Positions 7,871 to 16,405 of a stretch of DNA of 64,000 nucleotides are shown here, piece after piece (the first letter of the stretch is position 1; each line of letters begins with the position of its first letter). A program made the translations under genes and the position numbers. The notes beneath the pieces were generated by a model. It saw nothing but the letters and a program-made list of their open reading frames with translations, was not told where the DNA came from and made no database searches. Source of the DNA: Croceicoccus mobilis (GTDB taxonomy: Bacteria; Pseudomonadota; Alphaproteobacteria; Sphingomonadales; Sphingomonadaceae); contig NZ_LYWZ01000007.1 of NCBI RefSeq assembly GCF_001661965.1, positions 19,176 through 83,175 on the forward strand. The letters are read 5' to 3'.

Positions 7871-7991
7871 CCGAAAACGGGTTGTGTGGAGTCCCAAATC
7901 GGGAAGGCCGCGTCCGATTTTGGGATGTGCCGAAACCCGAAACGGGTCGTGCCGCACCCTGTTTTGGGATGCGGTGAAACCCGAATCGGGT
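7871..7991. repeat. Six 12-bp sites at 22-bp spacing upstream of traA
   Basis: Sites related to CCCGAAACGGGT start at 7871, 7893, 7914, 7936, 7958 and 7980, so intervals are 22, 21, 22, 22 and 22. The best copies (7936, 7980) are near-palindromic; the others keep C-rich and G-rich half-sites around an A/T-rich centre. Spacing of two helical turns puts all sites on one face of the DNA. The array lies between the divergent RHH-like gene (start 7761) and traA (8130), so it most likely binds a cooperative dimeric regulator. Confidence 0.85.
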
Positions 7992-8129
7992 CGAATCGAT
8001 CGGCTGAGTGGGCAGGGGGGCCGATTTCAACCACAAGCTCCAACACAATCGTTGAGATTTGGTTCCCGACCGGACGAGTTTGATCTCGGCGCCTCGGCGT
8101 CTTGTTCAACTCAAGAGGGGGAATTCCCT

Positions 8130-8450
8130 ATGAAAGCTCTGAAGATGAATCGCGACCTGGGCGGCAAGCTCGCCGTCGCCGGCGCGGTTGTGGCGTTCGG
8201 TTCGGTCGTCGGCGTGGAAGCGGCGATGGCCGGTGCGGATACCACGTTCAACACTGCCCTGACGCAGTTCACCAACTTCCTCGAAGGTTCGGGCGGCAAG
8301 ATCATCACCGTCCTGTCGCTCGCCGGCGGTGTGGTGGGTCTTGCCTCGGGTCGTTTCTCGCTGAGCCAGGTCGCCATTCCGGTGGGCGTCGGCGTCGGCG
8401 CCGGCACCGGCGTTCCGATCGTCACGTCGACGGTTACCGCGACGATCTGA
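8130..8450 (+). CDS. traA: F-type pilin TraA
   Basis: A 106-residue pre-pilin and the first gene of the transfer operon. The N-terminus is a long signal sequence ending AAMA; cleavage there leaves a mature protein of about 72 residues, close to F pilin. The mature part has two hydrophobic helices joined by a short polar loop (GGKIITVLSLAGGVVGLA, then RFSLSQVAIPVGVGVGAG), as needed to pack in the pilus. The ATG at 8130 has GAGGGGG upstream. A stable intergenic hairpin follows, probably helping pilin mRNA outlast the rest of the operon. Position before traL and traE confirms the call. Confidence 0.88.
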   Translation: MKALKMNRDLGGKLAVAGAVVAFGSVVGVEAAMAGADTTFNTALTQFTNFLEGSGGKIITVLSLAGGVVGLASGRFSLSQVAIPVGVGVGAGTGVPIVTSTVTATI

Positions 8451-8468
8451 CCTTCGGGTCGCAAGTAC

Positions 8469-8504
8469 GTGGCCGCACCTGACGCCCCTGCTGGGTGCGG
8501 CCAC
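8469..8504 (+). promoter_or_regulatory. Stable hairpin between traA and traL
   Basis: GTGGCCGCACC (8469-8479) and GGTGCGGCCAC (8494-8504) pair perfectly over 11 bp around a 14-base loop. No T run follows, so it is unlikely to be a full terminator. A 3' stabiliser or partial attenuator giving more pilin than downstream products fits the position. Confidence 0.7.
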
Positions 8505-8523
8505 CAACTTCGCGGAGCGATTG

Positions 8524-8808
8524 ATGGACCAATTTTCGATCCCCAAGCACTTAGACGACCCCGAATTGATTGGGTTTTGGACGCTCGATGAATTTCTTGT
8601 GATGCTCATCCCCTTTGTCTGGGGAATTCTGACGCAACACATCGTCATCGGACTCGTCCTGAGCCTTGTTGCGTGGGCGACTTATCGAAAGGTGCGCGCG
8701 GGACGGTCGATGTACTGGATTCTCCACTTTGCCTATTGGCATCTGCCCGGAGAATTCTTCGGTCTCAAGGTCGCTCCGCCTTCTTCTTTCAGGGTGATGG
8801 CGGGCTGA
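8524..8808 (+). CDS. traL: Conjugal transfer protein TraL
   Basis: A 94-residue inner-membrane protein with the TraL opening (IPKHLDDPELIGFWTLDEF) and a hydrophobic hairpin (about residues 25-53). TraL corresponds to VirB3 and helps assemble the pilus base. An ATG at 8524 is used. It sits directly between traA and traE, as in F. Confidence 0.88.
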   Translation: MDQFSIPKHLDDPELIGFWTLDEFLVMLIPFVWGILTQHIVIGLVLSLVAWATYRKVRAGRSMYWILHFAYWHLPGEFFGLKVAPPSSFRVMAG

Positions 8809-8809
8809 T

Positions 8810-9376
8810 ATGGATATCTCGATTGCACATGAAACGTCCCAGCGGACGCTGAAGCAGCGCAATCTGCTGGCGTTGGCGTGCCTGGTGCTGGGTGTCCTCC
8901 TTGTCGTCATGTTTGTGGCGGCGAATACGCGGGATCGTGAAGTGATCCTGCAGCCGGTAATCCCGCAGGAAATGCGAATTTCGAATGGCGAGGTATCTCC
9001 CGAATATCTCGAGGCTGTGACGCGTGATGCAGCGCAACTTGCGCTGAACCGCTCGCCCGAGACGCTCGGCTACTGGGTAGATTCGCTGGTGAAGATCACT
9101 GCGCCGGAAGACCAGGGTAAGCTCAAATCCGAGCTGATGGGGATCGTGGCCAACCAGGAAGGCTCACAGGTTACGCAGTTCGTCACGATCGACTGGATCA
9201 GGGTCGATCCGGAAAACCTCACCAGCAAGGTTGGCGGTGTTCTGCACACGGTCGTCGGGTCGCGCGATGTGCGTCAGGAACACAAAATTTTTCAGTTCAA
9301 TTGGAAATACACCGGGCTGTCGCTCAAGCTGAAAGGGTTTGGCGTCGTCGTCCGGAGTGAGGAGGACGAGGGCTGA
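8810..9376 (+). CDS. traE: Conjugal transfer protein TraE
   Basis: A 188-residue bitopic protein with one transmembrane helix near residues 20-42 (LLALACLVLGVLLVVMFVA) and a periplasmic domain with the TraE segments DREVILQPVIPQ and FQFNWKYTGLSLKLKGFG. It is the VirB8-like scaffold of the F-type channel. The stop overlaps the traK start (TGATG), indicating translational coupling. Confidence 0.88.
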   Translation: MDISIAHETSQRTLKQRNLLALACLVLGVLLVVMFVAANTRDREVILQPVIPQEMRISNGEVSPEYLEAVTRDAAQLALNRSPETLGYWVDSLVKITAPEDQGKLKSELMGIVANQEGSQVTQFVTIDWIRVDPENLTSKVGGVLHTVVGSRDVRQEHKIFQFNWKYTGLSLKLKGFGVVVRSEEDEG

Positions 9377-10197
9377 TGTTCGGCTTGGAGGATCTGGGCA
9401 CCGCCCAATACGTCGTGTTCGCAATTCTGGCGGTTGGCGTGGCTCTGTCGCTGGCAGCTTTGCTGTGGGTGCGGATGACAGGCTTTAGCCTCGTCGGACT
9501 TGCGATGCTCCTTGTGTCGGCGCCAGCCCACGCAGATGAGTCCATCCTTGCGGTGGATAATGGAGAAGTGCGCTGCACGGCGTCGCAACGGGATCTGACA
9601 AGGATCTCCTTGAAGGACGATCAGTTTGTCGCCGTATCGAAGGTTGAGACGGGCAATCCACTCGAGGAATTCTCGCTCGTCCATGAGCCGACGCGCGGCG
9701 ATATCTATATTTCCGTCCCCGAAGGTTATCTGCGGCCGAATGTGTCGTTCTTCGGAACGACACAAAAGGGCTTTGTCTATAAGTTTACCTGTCGTGTCGA
9801 AGGCGACGAGGCCCGTCAGGTGTTCGTGGCGAACGCCGATGTTGAGCATCCGCAAAGCCCTGCGACACAGTTTCCGTCTCAAGCATCGGTGAACGAGCGC
9901 GCGGTTGGCCTGGTCAAGGCCATGTTCGAGCAGCGGCGTGTTGAGGGCTTTGAAATTTCGGATGTTGCACGCGCGCCCGTCAATGTCGGGGCGATGAAGG
10001 TGCAGCTCATCACACAGTATCAGAGCCCGACAATGGCTGGTCGCGTTCTCCGGATCGAGAACACGGGGAGTGAAGCCATCACGCTGACCGAGGAACTGGT
10101 CGCCCAAGGGGCGATCGCTGTCAGCATTTCCAATCGCAATCTGCAGCCGGGTGAAGCCACGGCCGCCTACGTCGTGGTTCCTGGTCGGGAGATCTGA
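9376..10197 (+). CDS. traK: Conjugal transfer protein TraK
   Basis: A 273-residue exported protein, the VirB9-like secretin of the outer-membrane ring with TraB and TraV. A hydrophobic N-terminus runs to a signal-type site near SAPAHA. The C-terminal region has the beta-rich pattern of the family (VQLITQYQSPTMAGRVLRIENTGSEAITL). Its extended N-terminus, about 30 residues before the signal-like core, is longer than usual, so a later start is possible. It overlaps traE and nearly touches traB. Confidence 0.85.
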   Translation: MFGLEDLGTAQYVVFAILAVGVALSLAALLWVRMTGFSLVGLAMLLVSAPAHADESILAVDNGEVRCTASQRDLTRISLKDDQFVAVSKVETGNPLEEFSLVHEPTRGDIYISVPEGYLRPNVSFFGTTQKGFVYKFTCRVEGDEARQVFVANADVEHPQSPATQFPSQASVNERAVGLVKAMFEQRRVEGFEISDVARAPVNVGAMKVQLITQYQSPTMAGRVLRIENTGSEAITLTEELVAQGAIAVSISNRNLQPGEATAAYVVVPGREI

Positions 10198-10198
10198 A

Positions 10199-11494
10199 AT
10201 GGATATTTTGAAGCGTAAGCAAAAGGATCTCGATACCGACGTCGGCGACGAACACGATTTCGTCGATGAAGACGGCGGCATTGCCGAGAACACAGCGACG
10301 CAAAAGAAGCAGCGGATGTTGCTCATGGGCGGAGCTGGCCTGATCGCGATCTTGTCAGTCTGGTACGTCATGGACGGGACCGAGGAAGCGATCGAGGAAG
10401 CGACTGGTTCTGAAACCGAAATGACGGTTTCGACGGATGCGCTGATGAATCGTCAGGTCGCCGATCAGAATTGGATGAGCGTCTACGAGCATCAGATGAA
10501 CGACCAGGATCGCCGCCTGCAGGGCGTCGAGCAGGGCGCTGGCCGGATGGCCGAGTTGGAAGCCGAGATTCAGGCGTTGCGTGGCGAGAACGCTGCGATG
10601 GTGTCAGATGGCACTCGCGTTCTCGATGCGTATGAGCGTGAGAACGCTCAGTTGAAGCAGCAGCTTGAGCGGGCAAGCACCGCACGTCCGAGCGCTCCGG
10701 GACCTGCAGCTGCGGCGGCCGCTCTGGGTGTTCCGCAAGCAGGAACATCCGGTGTTGTTGCGGCGCCGATCTCGCGGAGCAAGGAAGTGAAGCTCGTATC
10801 CTTCGGGGCTGCGAGCGGTACGGCGGCGCGGATCGATCCGGCGAATGGCGCAACGACGTATACCGACAGCCCGAATTATCTTCCTCCGAACTCGATTGCG
10901 AAGGCGACGGTGGTGGTCGGGGTCGATGCTACCACGAACACGCGTAGCCAGAGTGATCCGCTGCCGGTGTTGTTGCGTGTGACCGGGCCTGCCCGGAGCG
11001 TCTTCAGTGACGGGAAATTGCTCGCAACGCGTGTTCAGGGCTGCATGGTGAACGGAGCAGCTTACGGCGATCTCTCCTCCGAGAAGGTCTATGTGAAGCT
11101 GCAGCGCATGACCTGTCCGCAACCTGGCGGCCGATATGCGGTTTCCGAAGTGAAAGGCTTCCTCGCCTACGGCGGCAAGGTGGGCATTCGCGGTCGCGTG
11201 GTGAGCCGTGAAGGCGGGCTTACGACACAGGCGTTCCTCGCTGGATTGCTTGGCGGCGCTGGTTCGGCGTTCGAGAATTCCACGAGGCTGCCGACGATTT
11301 CGGATGGCGATGTCGAACTGCCGTCGGCGTCGACTGTCGGGATCATGGGCCTTGGCGGCGGCGCGAAGGAGGCGGGGACGACCCTGTCCGATTATCTGAT
11401 CGAACGCGCCGAACAATATCAGCCGGTCGTTGAAATGCCGACGGGCGCAAACGTCGAGGTTGTCTTCCTCGACGGCACTTTCATTCGCAATTGA
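10199..11494 (+). CDS. traB: Conjugal transfer protein TraB (VirB10-like)
   Basis: A 431-residue protein from the ATG at 10199, one base after the traK stop. A cytoplasmic acidic N-terminus precedes a single transmembrane helix (about 40-58, LLMGGAGLIAILSVWYVM), a predicted coiled coil (about 95-160, many Glu, Gln and Leu), an Ala/Pro linker and the conserved beta-barrel domain (KEVKLVSFG, YLPPNSIAKATVVVGVDA, then GGKVGIRGRVVSREG). TraB spans both membranes and links inner and outer parts of the channel. The C-terminus ends with VEVVFLDGTFIRN, as usual for the family. Confidence 0.9.
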   Translation: MDILKRKQKDLDTDVGDEHDFVDEDGGIAENTATQKKQRMLLMGGAGLIAILSVWYVMDGTEEAIEEATGSETEMTVSTDALMNRQVADQNWMSVYEHQMNDQDRRLQGVEQGAGRMAELEAEIQALRGENAAMVSDGTRVLDAYERENAQLKQQLERASTARPSAPGPAAAAAALGVPQAGTSGVVAAPISRSKEVKLVSFGAASGTAARIDPANGATTYTDSPNYLPPNSIAKATVVVGVDATTNTRSQSDPLPVLLRVTGPARSVFSDGKLLATRVQGCMVNGAAYGDLSSEKVYVKLQRMTCPQPGGRYAVSEVKGFLAYGGKVGIRGRVVSREGGLTTQAFLAGLLGGAGSAFENSTRLPTISDGDVELPSASTVGIMGLGGGAKEAGTTLSDYLIERAEQYQPVVEMPTGANVEVVFLDGTFIRN

Positions 11495-11505
11495 GGGGCG
11501 GTCTG

Positions 11506-12354
11506 ATGAAGAACTCCGACAGGTTTTCGTGGGTAAAGAAGCCGGTGCCTCGCGGGCTCCTGGTTGGTGCGGCGGTGGGTGTACCGTCGCTATTTTTCGG
11601 GATTGCTGCTCTGGCTCAGTCCAGTCCGGACATGATGAACGTCCTCGCCAAGCGGCTTCCGAAAACCGAGGTCACTGCTGTCGATTGCGAGAAGATCGAC
11701 GGGCTTTGTGAAGTCCAGGCTGGATCGAACCTTTTCTATACGGATCACGACGGCAGGTATCTCGTGATCGGTCGCGTTTACGACATGGAGACAAAGCAGG
11801 ATCTGACAGCGGCGCGTCTGCTGGAGATCAACCCGGACATGCTTGTGGGCTCGTCGGCGTCGAATGGCGCGCGCGCCGGGGCTGGCGAAGCGCGCGTTCG
11901 GGCTTCCGCGGAGACTGATACGGCCCGCAAGATCGATGTGGCGGAGCTGACCGGTCTCCCGAAAGACGGTGCGATTGAATGGGGTCGCGGGAGCGCGTCC
12001 GTTACTGTCTTCAGCGATTTCCGGTGCGGGTATTGCAAGCAGCTCCACCAGACCCTCGAAACGATGAACGTAAAGGTCATCGAGCGTCCGATTTCGATCT
12101 TGGGCACTCGGGCAATTTCCGACGCTGTTGTTTGCTCTTCAGATCGCCGGCGCGCGGTGCGCCAGGCCTATGAAGGCGGGGCGATCACAAGCGGTGGAAG
12201 TTGCGATACGAGCGGGCTCGATGTGAACGAAGCCTTTGCGCGCAAGCACGGCTTCACCGGAACGCCGGTAATGGTTCGCTCCGATGGCGAGGTCATCCAG
12301 GGATACCGCCCGCGCGAATTTCTTGAGGCATGGTTGAAGGGAGGCAAGTCATGA
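11506..12354 (+). CDS. DsbC-family thiol:disulfide isomerase
   Basis: A 282-residue periplasmic protein from the ATG at 11506 (GAGGGG upstream). A signal anchor ends near AALAQ. The N-terminal domain resembles the DsbC dimerisation region (GSNLFYTDHDGRYLVIGRVYDMETKQDLTAARL), and the thioredoxin domain carries the active site CGYC within VFSDFRCGYCKQLH plus the cis-proline segment TGTPVM. F-type transfer regions encode such an isomerase to fold the disulfide-rich TraN, TraU, TraH and related proteins. It lies between traB and traV. Confidence 0.88.
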   Translation: MKNSDRFSWVKKPVPRGLLVGAAVGVPSLFFGIAALAQSSPDMMNVLAKRLPKTEVTAVDCEKIDGLCEVQAGSNLFYTDHDGRYLVIGRVYDMETKQDLTAARLLEINPDMLVGSSASNGARAGAGEARVRASAETDTARKIDVAELTGLPKDGAIEWGRGSASVTVFSDFRCGYCKQLHQTLETMNVKVIERPISILGTRAISDAVVCSSDRRRAVRQAYEGGAITSGGSCDTSGLDVNEAFARKHGFTGTPVMVRSDGEVIQGYRPREFLEAWLKGGKS

Positions 12355-12992
12355 CGCGGTCTGTTCCAATCGGTAAGGCTCAAGTGGCGGCAGCGTTGGC
12401 GGTGCTGGCGGCTACGAGTGGCTGCACGACGTTCGGGACGAATGTTAACGGCAGTTTCCGATGCGAGGCTCCGGATGGAGTTTGCGCGCCGTCGACTGTG
12501 ATCGACGATGAGGCGCTTGCCCGGATCGATTATACGTCGACGGATCTTCTGTCTCCCGCCGGGCCCTATCAGATCGATGAGGGCTTGCCCGCGTCGGGAG
12601 TGATTGTCGCCGATGCCGCGCCGGTAAGTAGAACCCCTCCGAGTTATACGCTGGATGTGGTGTTTCCCGGCTACGTCGATGTTTCGGGCCAGCAACACGC
12701 GCGCTCGTCTGTTCAGACCGAGGTTTTCCTTCCCGGTCGTGGTGACGCAGTCGATGCGGTTCTTGCTCGCGCCGATCGCGGTGGTCCGGCCGGGTTGCTG
12801 GCTGCTGCAGAAAGTGCGCCAAGTTTCCTGGCCATTGCCCCCGTGCGGGAGCCCGCTCAATCGCCGGTGGCGGTAGCGCAGGCAGAGGTGCGCCCCGATC
12901 CGGTCGAGCGGATCAAGTCTGAGGTGCAGACGACGCTGGCAAGCTCTCGGGCTCGCAAGCAGGCTGCATCGTTTCCCGGCATTGTGGAGTAA
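12351..12992 (+). CDS. traV: Conjugal transfer lipoprotein TraV
   Basis: A 213-residue lipoprotein whose lipobox AATSGC places the acylated cysteine at residue 25. The segment GSFRCEAPDGVCAPS holds the two conserved cysteines of TraV. It anchors the TraK/TraB ring to the outer membrane. The ATG at 12351 overlaps the stop of the dsbC-like gene (ATGA). The middle is Pro/Ala-rich and low in conservation, as in other TraV proteins. Confidence 0.82.
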   Translation: MTRSVPIGKAQVAAALAVLAATSGCTTFGTNVNGSFRCEAPDGVCAPSTVIDDEALARIDYTSTDLLSPAGPYQIDEGLPASGVIVADAAPVSRTPPSYTLDVVFPGYVDVSGQQHARSSVQTEVFLPGRGDAVDAVLARADRGGPAGLLAAAESAPSFLAIAPVREPAQSPVAVAQAEVRPDPVERIKSEVQTTLASSRARKQAASFPGIVE

Positions 12993-12997
12993 CGGAG

Positions 12998-15559
12998 ATG
13001 TGGAAGGGCATCAGTGATTTCGTCGACGCCTTGGTGGGCGACGCGCGCAAGCCTGAGAAGGGCGCTCGCGCGGCTGCTGTACCGATGCTCTCGAATTTCC
13101 TCAGTTACCGTTCGTTCGATGAAGACAAGCAGATTTTCTATCAGACGCGGTCCAAAGGTTTCATCCTTGAGTTGGCGCCGCTGGTTGGCGCTAACGAACG
13201 CGTGTCGGAAGTCATCGGTTCGATTTTCAGTGACATCCTCCATCCGGGGGCGAAGTTTGCGGTAACAACCTACAGCTCGCCGCGGGTCGCTGACAAACTG
13301 CAGGATTGGGCGTTGCCGCGCTTTCAGGCGGGTGGTGTGTTCCAGACCCTCGCGCGTCATCGTGTGGACAAGCTGCGAAATGGTGCGTGGTCGTCACTAG
13401 CGTCGGACGGTCCGTTTTTTGTGCGCAACTATCGCTGCATTCTCAGCGTCGGTGCGACTGACGGTAGCGGGCTGAAGGTTGGTGATCTCATCACGATGCG
13501 GGATGGGATCGTCGCGGCTCTCGAATCGATCAACGTGCCCGCGCGCGTATTTACCCCTGTCGAGCTGATCCGACTTTTCGACGAAGTCTTGTCACCTTCG
13601 ACCGGGGCGGGCGATGACGTCCCCGGGTACAATCGGTTTGACCCGATCAACGAGCAATGTGTTCGCCGGGACTTGGTCACTCATATCGAGAAGGATCGGT
13701 TGCTTCTGCACGCCCAGTCTCTGCGGCCGAGCGGTGAAACGGTCGAAGGCGTACCGGAGATGAAGGATTTCGTTCCGGAGAGGTTCGACGTTCGGACGAT
13801 GTCGGTTCGCAATTTCCCTGATCGCTGGGCTCCGTGGGACACCCAGAAGGTGATTGGCGACGTGTTCAACGCGAAGCTCAACCTTCCGTGCCCTGTGCTG
13901 CAGACGATTTCCGGCATCATCCCGAGGGTCGAGGATTCCGAATCGAAGTCTGGTTTCAAGTTCGCGCGTTCGCGGTCGCTGGCTGACGGGCAGGGCGTGA
14001 AGCTCGTTCCGAAACTGCGCGACCAGGCCGCCGAGTGGGAGTTTGTGCAGGCGCAGGTTAAGGCCGGCGAGAAACTCATCAGCGCATATTACAGCGTGTC
14101 GATGCTGGCTCCGCGGGGGCGAGGTGAGGCCTGCGAACGGACGATCAAGTCGATCTACAAGGCATCCGGGTGGGACCTGATCGATGAAACGCACATCCAG
14201 ATGATGGCGTTCATGAATCACTTTCCCCTGCAGCTCGCTGATGGGCTCGATGCAGATTATAAGCGTATGAAGCGCCTCAAGCTGATGCGCTCGGCAAACG
14301 TCGCGGCGATTGCCCCCGTGCAGGGGGAATTCATCGGCGGACACATCCCGCACCTGATGTTCATTGGACGCAGGGGGCAGCCGCAGTTCTGGTCTCCTTT
14401 CGAGAACAGTGCGGGGAACCACAACGTCGCGATCGCCGGTAAGTCTGGGTCGGGCAAGTCGGTTTTGCTTCAGGACCTCTGCGCGAGCTTCGCCGGGGTC
14501 GGCGCCAAGACGATCGTTATCGATGATGGTCGGTCGTTCGAGCATATGGCCAAGGCGCTGGGAGGCACGTTCACCGAGTTCAAGCTGTCGTCGGGCATTT
14601 CGATCAATCCGTTTCGGATGATCGACGAGGAGCTCGCCGCGAGCGAGGAAGGTCAGGATTACCTGGTTGATTGCCTCGCGATGCTGAAGGCGATTGTTTC
14701 GCAGATGGCTCGGCACGAAAACCGGCTCAACGATACTGAGCGGGGGCTGATCGACCGGGCGGTCAACAGTGTTTGGGAAGAACACGGGGCCAACGGAACA
14801 GTCGATGCCGTGATCGATGAGCTTAAGAAGGAGGAGCATCCTTACGCTTACGATCTTGCGACAGCACTTCTGCCGTTTGCGTCATCGGGCACGTTTGGCC
14901 GGTTTTTCATCGGCGACGCGAATCTTGATCTGTCCAAGGATCTGACCGTTTTCGAATTGTCGGATCTTGCGACCAGGGAAGAGCTTCGCGGTGTTGTCCT
15001 GACATCGATCATGTTCGTCGCGTCACAGACGATGCGCCGCATGGATCGCTCGATCCCGAAAGCATTGCTGATCGACGAGGCGTGGCAGATGCTCAAGGGC
15101 GGCTCAATGGCCGACTTTGTCGAGACCTACTCGAGAACGTGCCGAAAGTATGGGGCTTCGCTCATCACTGCGACGCAGTCGATCAACGACTATTACAAGT
15201 CGGATGGGTCGCGTGCTGCGCTGGAGAACTCCGACTGGTTTTTGATCCTTCAGCAGAAGGCGGAAACGATTTCGGATTTCAGGAAGAGCGACCGTTTCGA
15301 GATGGATAATTTCACCGACGCGTTGCTCCGCTCGTTGAAGCGCAACGGGACGGATTATTCCGACATCTTCATTCGCGGGCCGGACACGCAGGCTGTGAGC
15401 AGGCTTGTTCTCGATCCGTATTCGGCAACGCTCTATTCCTCGAGCCCGAAGGTCTTCGCTGATATCGAAGACTATGTGCATCGCGGTTACAGGATGGCCG
15501 ATGCAATCGAAGCCGTTGCGTTCCCCGAAAACGATAACATGCTCGAGGCTGCAGAATGA
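12998..15559 (+). CDS. traC: Conjugal transfer ATPase TraC (VirB4-like)
   Basis: An 853-residue cytoplasmic ATPase. The N-terminal TraC domain (SYRSFDEDKQIFYQTRSKGF) is followed by a P-loop domain with Walker A GKSGSGKS near residue 481 and Walker B ALLIDEAWQML near 690. TraC energises pilus assembly with TraL, TraE and TraB. Length and order match F-type systems (F TraC is 875 residues). Start at the ATG 12998, six bases after the traV stop. Confidence 0.93.
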   Translation: MWKGISDFVDALVGDARKPEKGARAAAVPMLSNFLSYRSFDEDKQIFYQTRSKGFILELAPLVGANERVSEVIGSIFSDILHPGAKFAVTTYSSPRVADKLQDWALPRFQAGGVFQTLARHRVDKLRNGAWSSLASDGPFFVRNYRCILSVGATDGSGLKVGDLITMRDGIVAALESINVPARVFTPVELIRLFDEVLSPSTGAGDDVPGYNRFDPINEQCVRRDLVTHIEKDRLLLHAQSLRPSGETVEGVPEMKDFVPERFDVRTMSVRNFPDRWAPWDTQKVIGDVFNAKLNLPCPVLQTISGIIPRVEDSESKSGFKFARSRSLADGQGVKLVPKLRDQAAEWEFVQAQVKAGEKLISAYYSVSMLAPRGRGEACERTIKSIYKASGWDLIDETHIQMMAFMNHFPLQLADGLDADYKRMKRLKLMRSANVAAIAPVQGEFIGGHIPHLMFIGRRGQPQFWSPFENSAGNHNVAIAGKSGSGKSVLLQDLCASFAGVGAKTIVIDDGRSFEHMAKALGGTFTEFKLSSGISINPFRMIDEELAASEEGQDYLVDCLAMLKAIVSQMARHENRLNDTERGLIDRAVNSVWEEHGANGTVDAVIDELKKEEHPYAYDLATALLPFASSGTFGRFFIGDANLDLSKDLTVFELSDLATREELRGVVLTSIMFVASQTMRRMDRSIPKALLIDEAWQMLKGGSMADFVETYSRTCRKYGASLITATQSINDYYKSDGSRAALENSDWFLILQQKAETISDFRKSDRFEMDNFTDALLRSLKRNGTDYSDIFIRGPDTQAVSRLVLDPYSATLYSSSPKVFADIEDYVHRGYRMADAIEAVAFPENDNMLEAAE

Positions 15560-15900
15560 GCGCTGCAACCCTCAACAGCCGTGCTTCGCATTTCGTACGG
15601 TATTCGCAATTTGGCGCAGCTGCTGCTTTGCGTCTGATTGGCTGGCTTTGTGTGACGCTTCTGGCATCCCTTGGGGTGATCGCATTGATGGCGTTCGCCA
15701 TCGGCAATTTCACTGTCGATGGCACGATGTTGCAGCTCGATAATCTCGCTTCGAGGTACGTCGATGCAGACGTCGGCCGCCAGGCCCAGTTTCAACATTA
15801 CCTGCTGATCGTGTGGGCGATTGCGCTGACGGCGATCGGCTTTTTTCGGCGCGGAAGCCTCGCGCAGGCGGTTCGGGATTCGGAGAAGAACGATGGATGA
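15556..15900 (+). CDS. Small two-helix membrane protein within tra operon, unknown
   Basis: A 114-residue protein starting in an ATGA overlap with traC. Two hydrophobic helices (about 27-52 and 86-101) flank a polar loop (VDGTMLQLDNLASRYVDADVGRQAQFQHYL). No named F-plasmid homologue was recognised. Overlap at both ends (traC and trbI) argues that it is translated with the operon and belongs to the transfer machinery, perhaps as a lineage-specific inner-membrane part. Confidence 0.65.
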   Translation: MSAATLNSRASHFVRYSQFGAAAALRLIGWLCVTLLASLGVIALMAFAIGNFTVDGTMLQLDNLASRYVDADVGRQAQFQHYLLIVWAIALTAIGFFRRGSLAQAVRDSEKNDG

Positions 15901-16405
15901 TCTCTTTGAGGGTGGGCGGGAGCGTCCGGCTCGTGCGGCGGCAGTTAAGAAAGTGCCGGAGAAGAGGTTCATGGGCTTCAGGCCTCGGGAGCTGGTCCTC
16001 GGGGTGGTTGCGGTTGCTGCTCTCGGGTGGGGCGCGTGGGTGACAAAATCGCTCGTTGCAGAGCCGCGCGAGCAGGAGTTCGTGCAGCTGCAGCTGCAGG
16101 GGATCATCAGCGAATATCTCCAAGCCCAGGCTCGGTCTGAAACTGACCAGAATATGGCCGCGCAGCAGACGGCGATCTTCATGGGAAAGCTCGATGAGAC
16201 TGTGGCTGCGCTGTCGAAGCAGGGGAAGATCGTTCTCGTCCATGAAGCGGTGATCGGCGGCGATATCCCCGACGTCACGGATCAGGTTCGCAAGGTGGTG
16301 TACGCCCAGGTGGCGATGCCGAAGATGGGCGCTGCGCCCGGCGTCCAGGGGGAAATGGAAGCCTACCTTGCTGCTAATGGAGGGGGCAATGTTCCAGCGC
16401 GCTGA
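15893..16405 (+). CDS. trbI: TrbI (F-type) conjugal transfer protein
   Basis: A 170-residue bitopic protein with a cytoplasmic N-terminus, one transmembrane helix near 35-52 and a periplasmic helical domain ending in the motif KIVLVHEAVIGGDIPDVT, typical of F-type TrbI. In F it influences pilus retraction. It overlaps both neighbours, and the downstream peptidase starts inside its 3' end. Confidence 0.82.
   Translation: MDDLFEGGRERPARAAAVKKVPEKRFMGFRPRELVLGVVAVAALGWGAWVTKSLVAEPREQEFVQLQLQGIISEYLQAQARSETDQNMAAQQTAIFMGKLDETVAALSKQGKIVLVHEAVIGGDIPDVTDQVRKVVYAQVAMPKMGAAPGVQGEMEAYLAANGGGNVPAR

Noticed and set aside
7871..7991. CRISPR array
   Set aside because: The repeats are 12 bp with 10-base gaps, near-palindromic and sequence-variable; no cas gene is nearby.
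13592..14839. A 415-codon open frame on the minus strand inside traC
   Set aside because: It lies fully within the well-supported traC gene on the other strand and is a reverse shadow of it.
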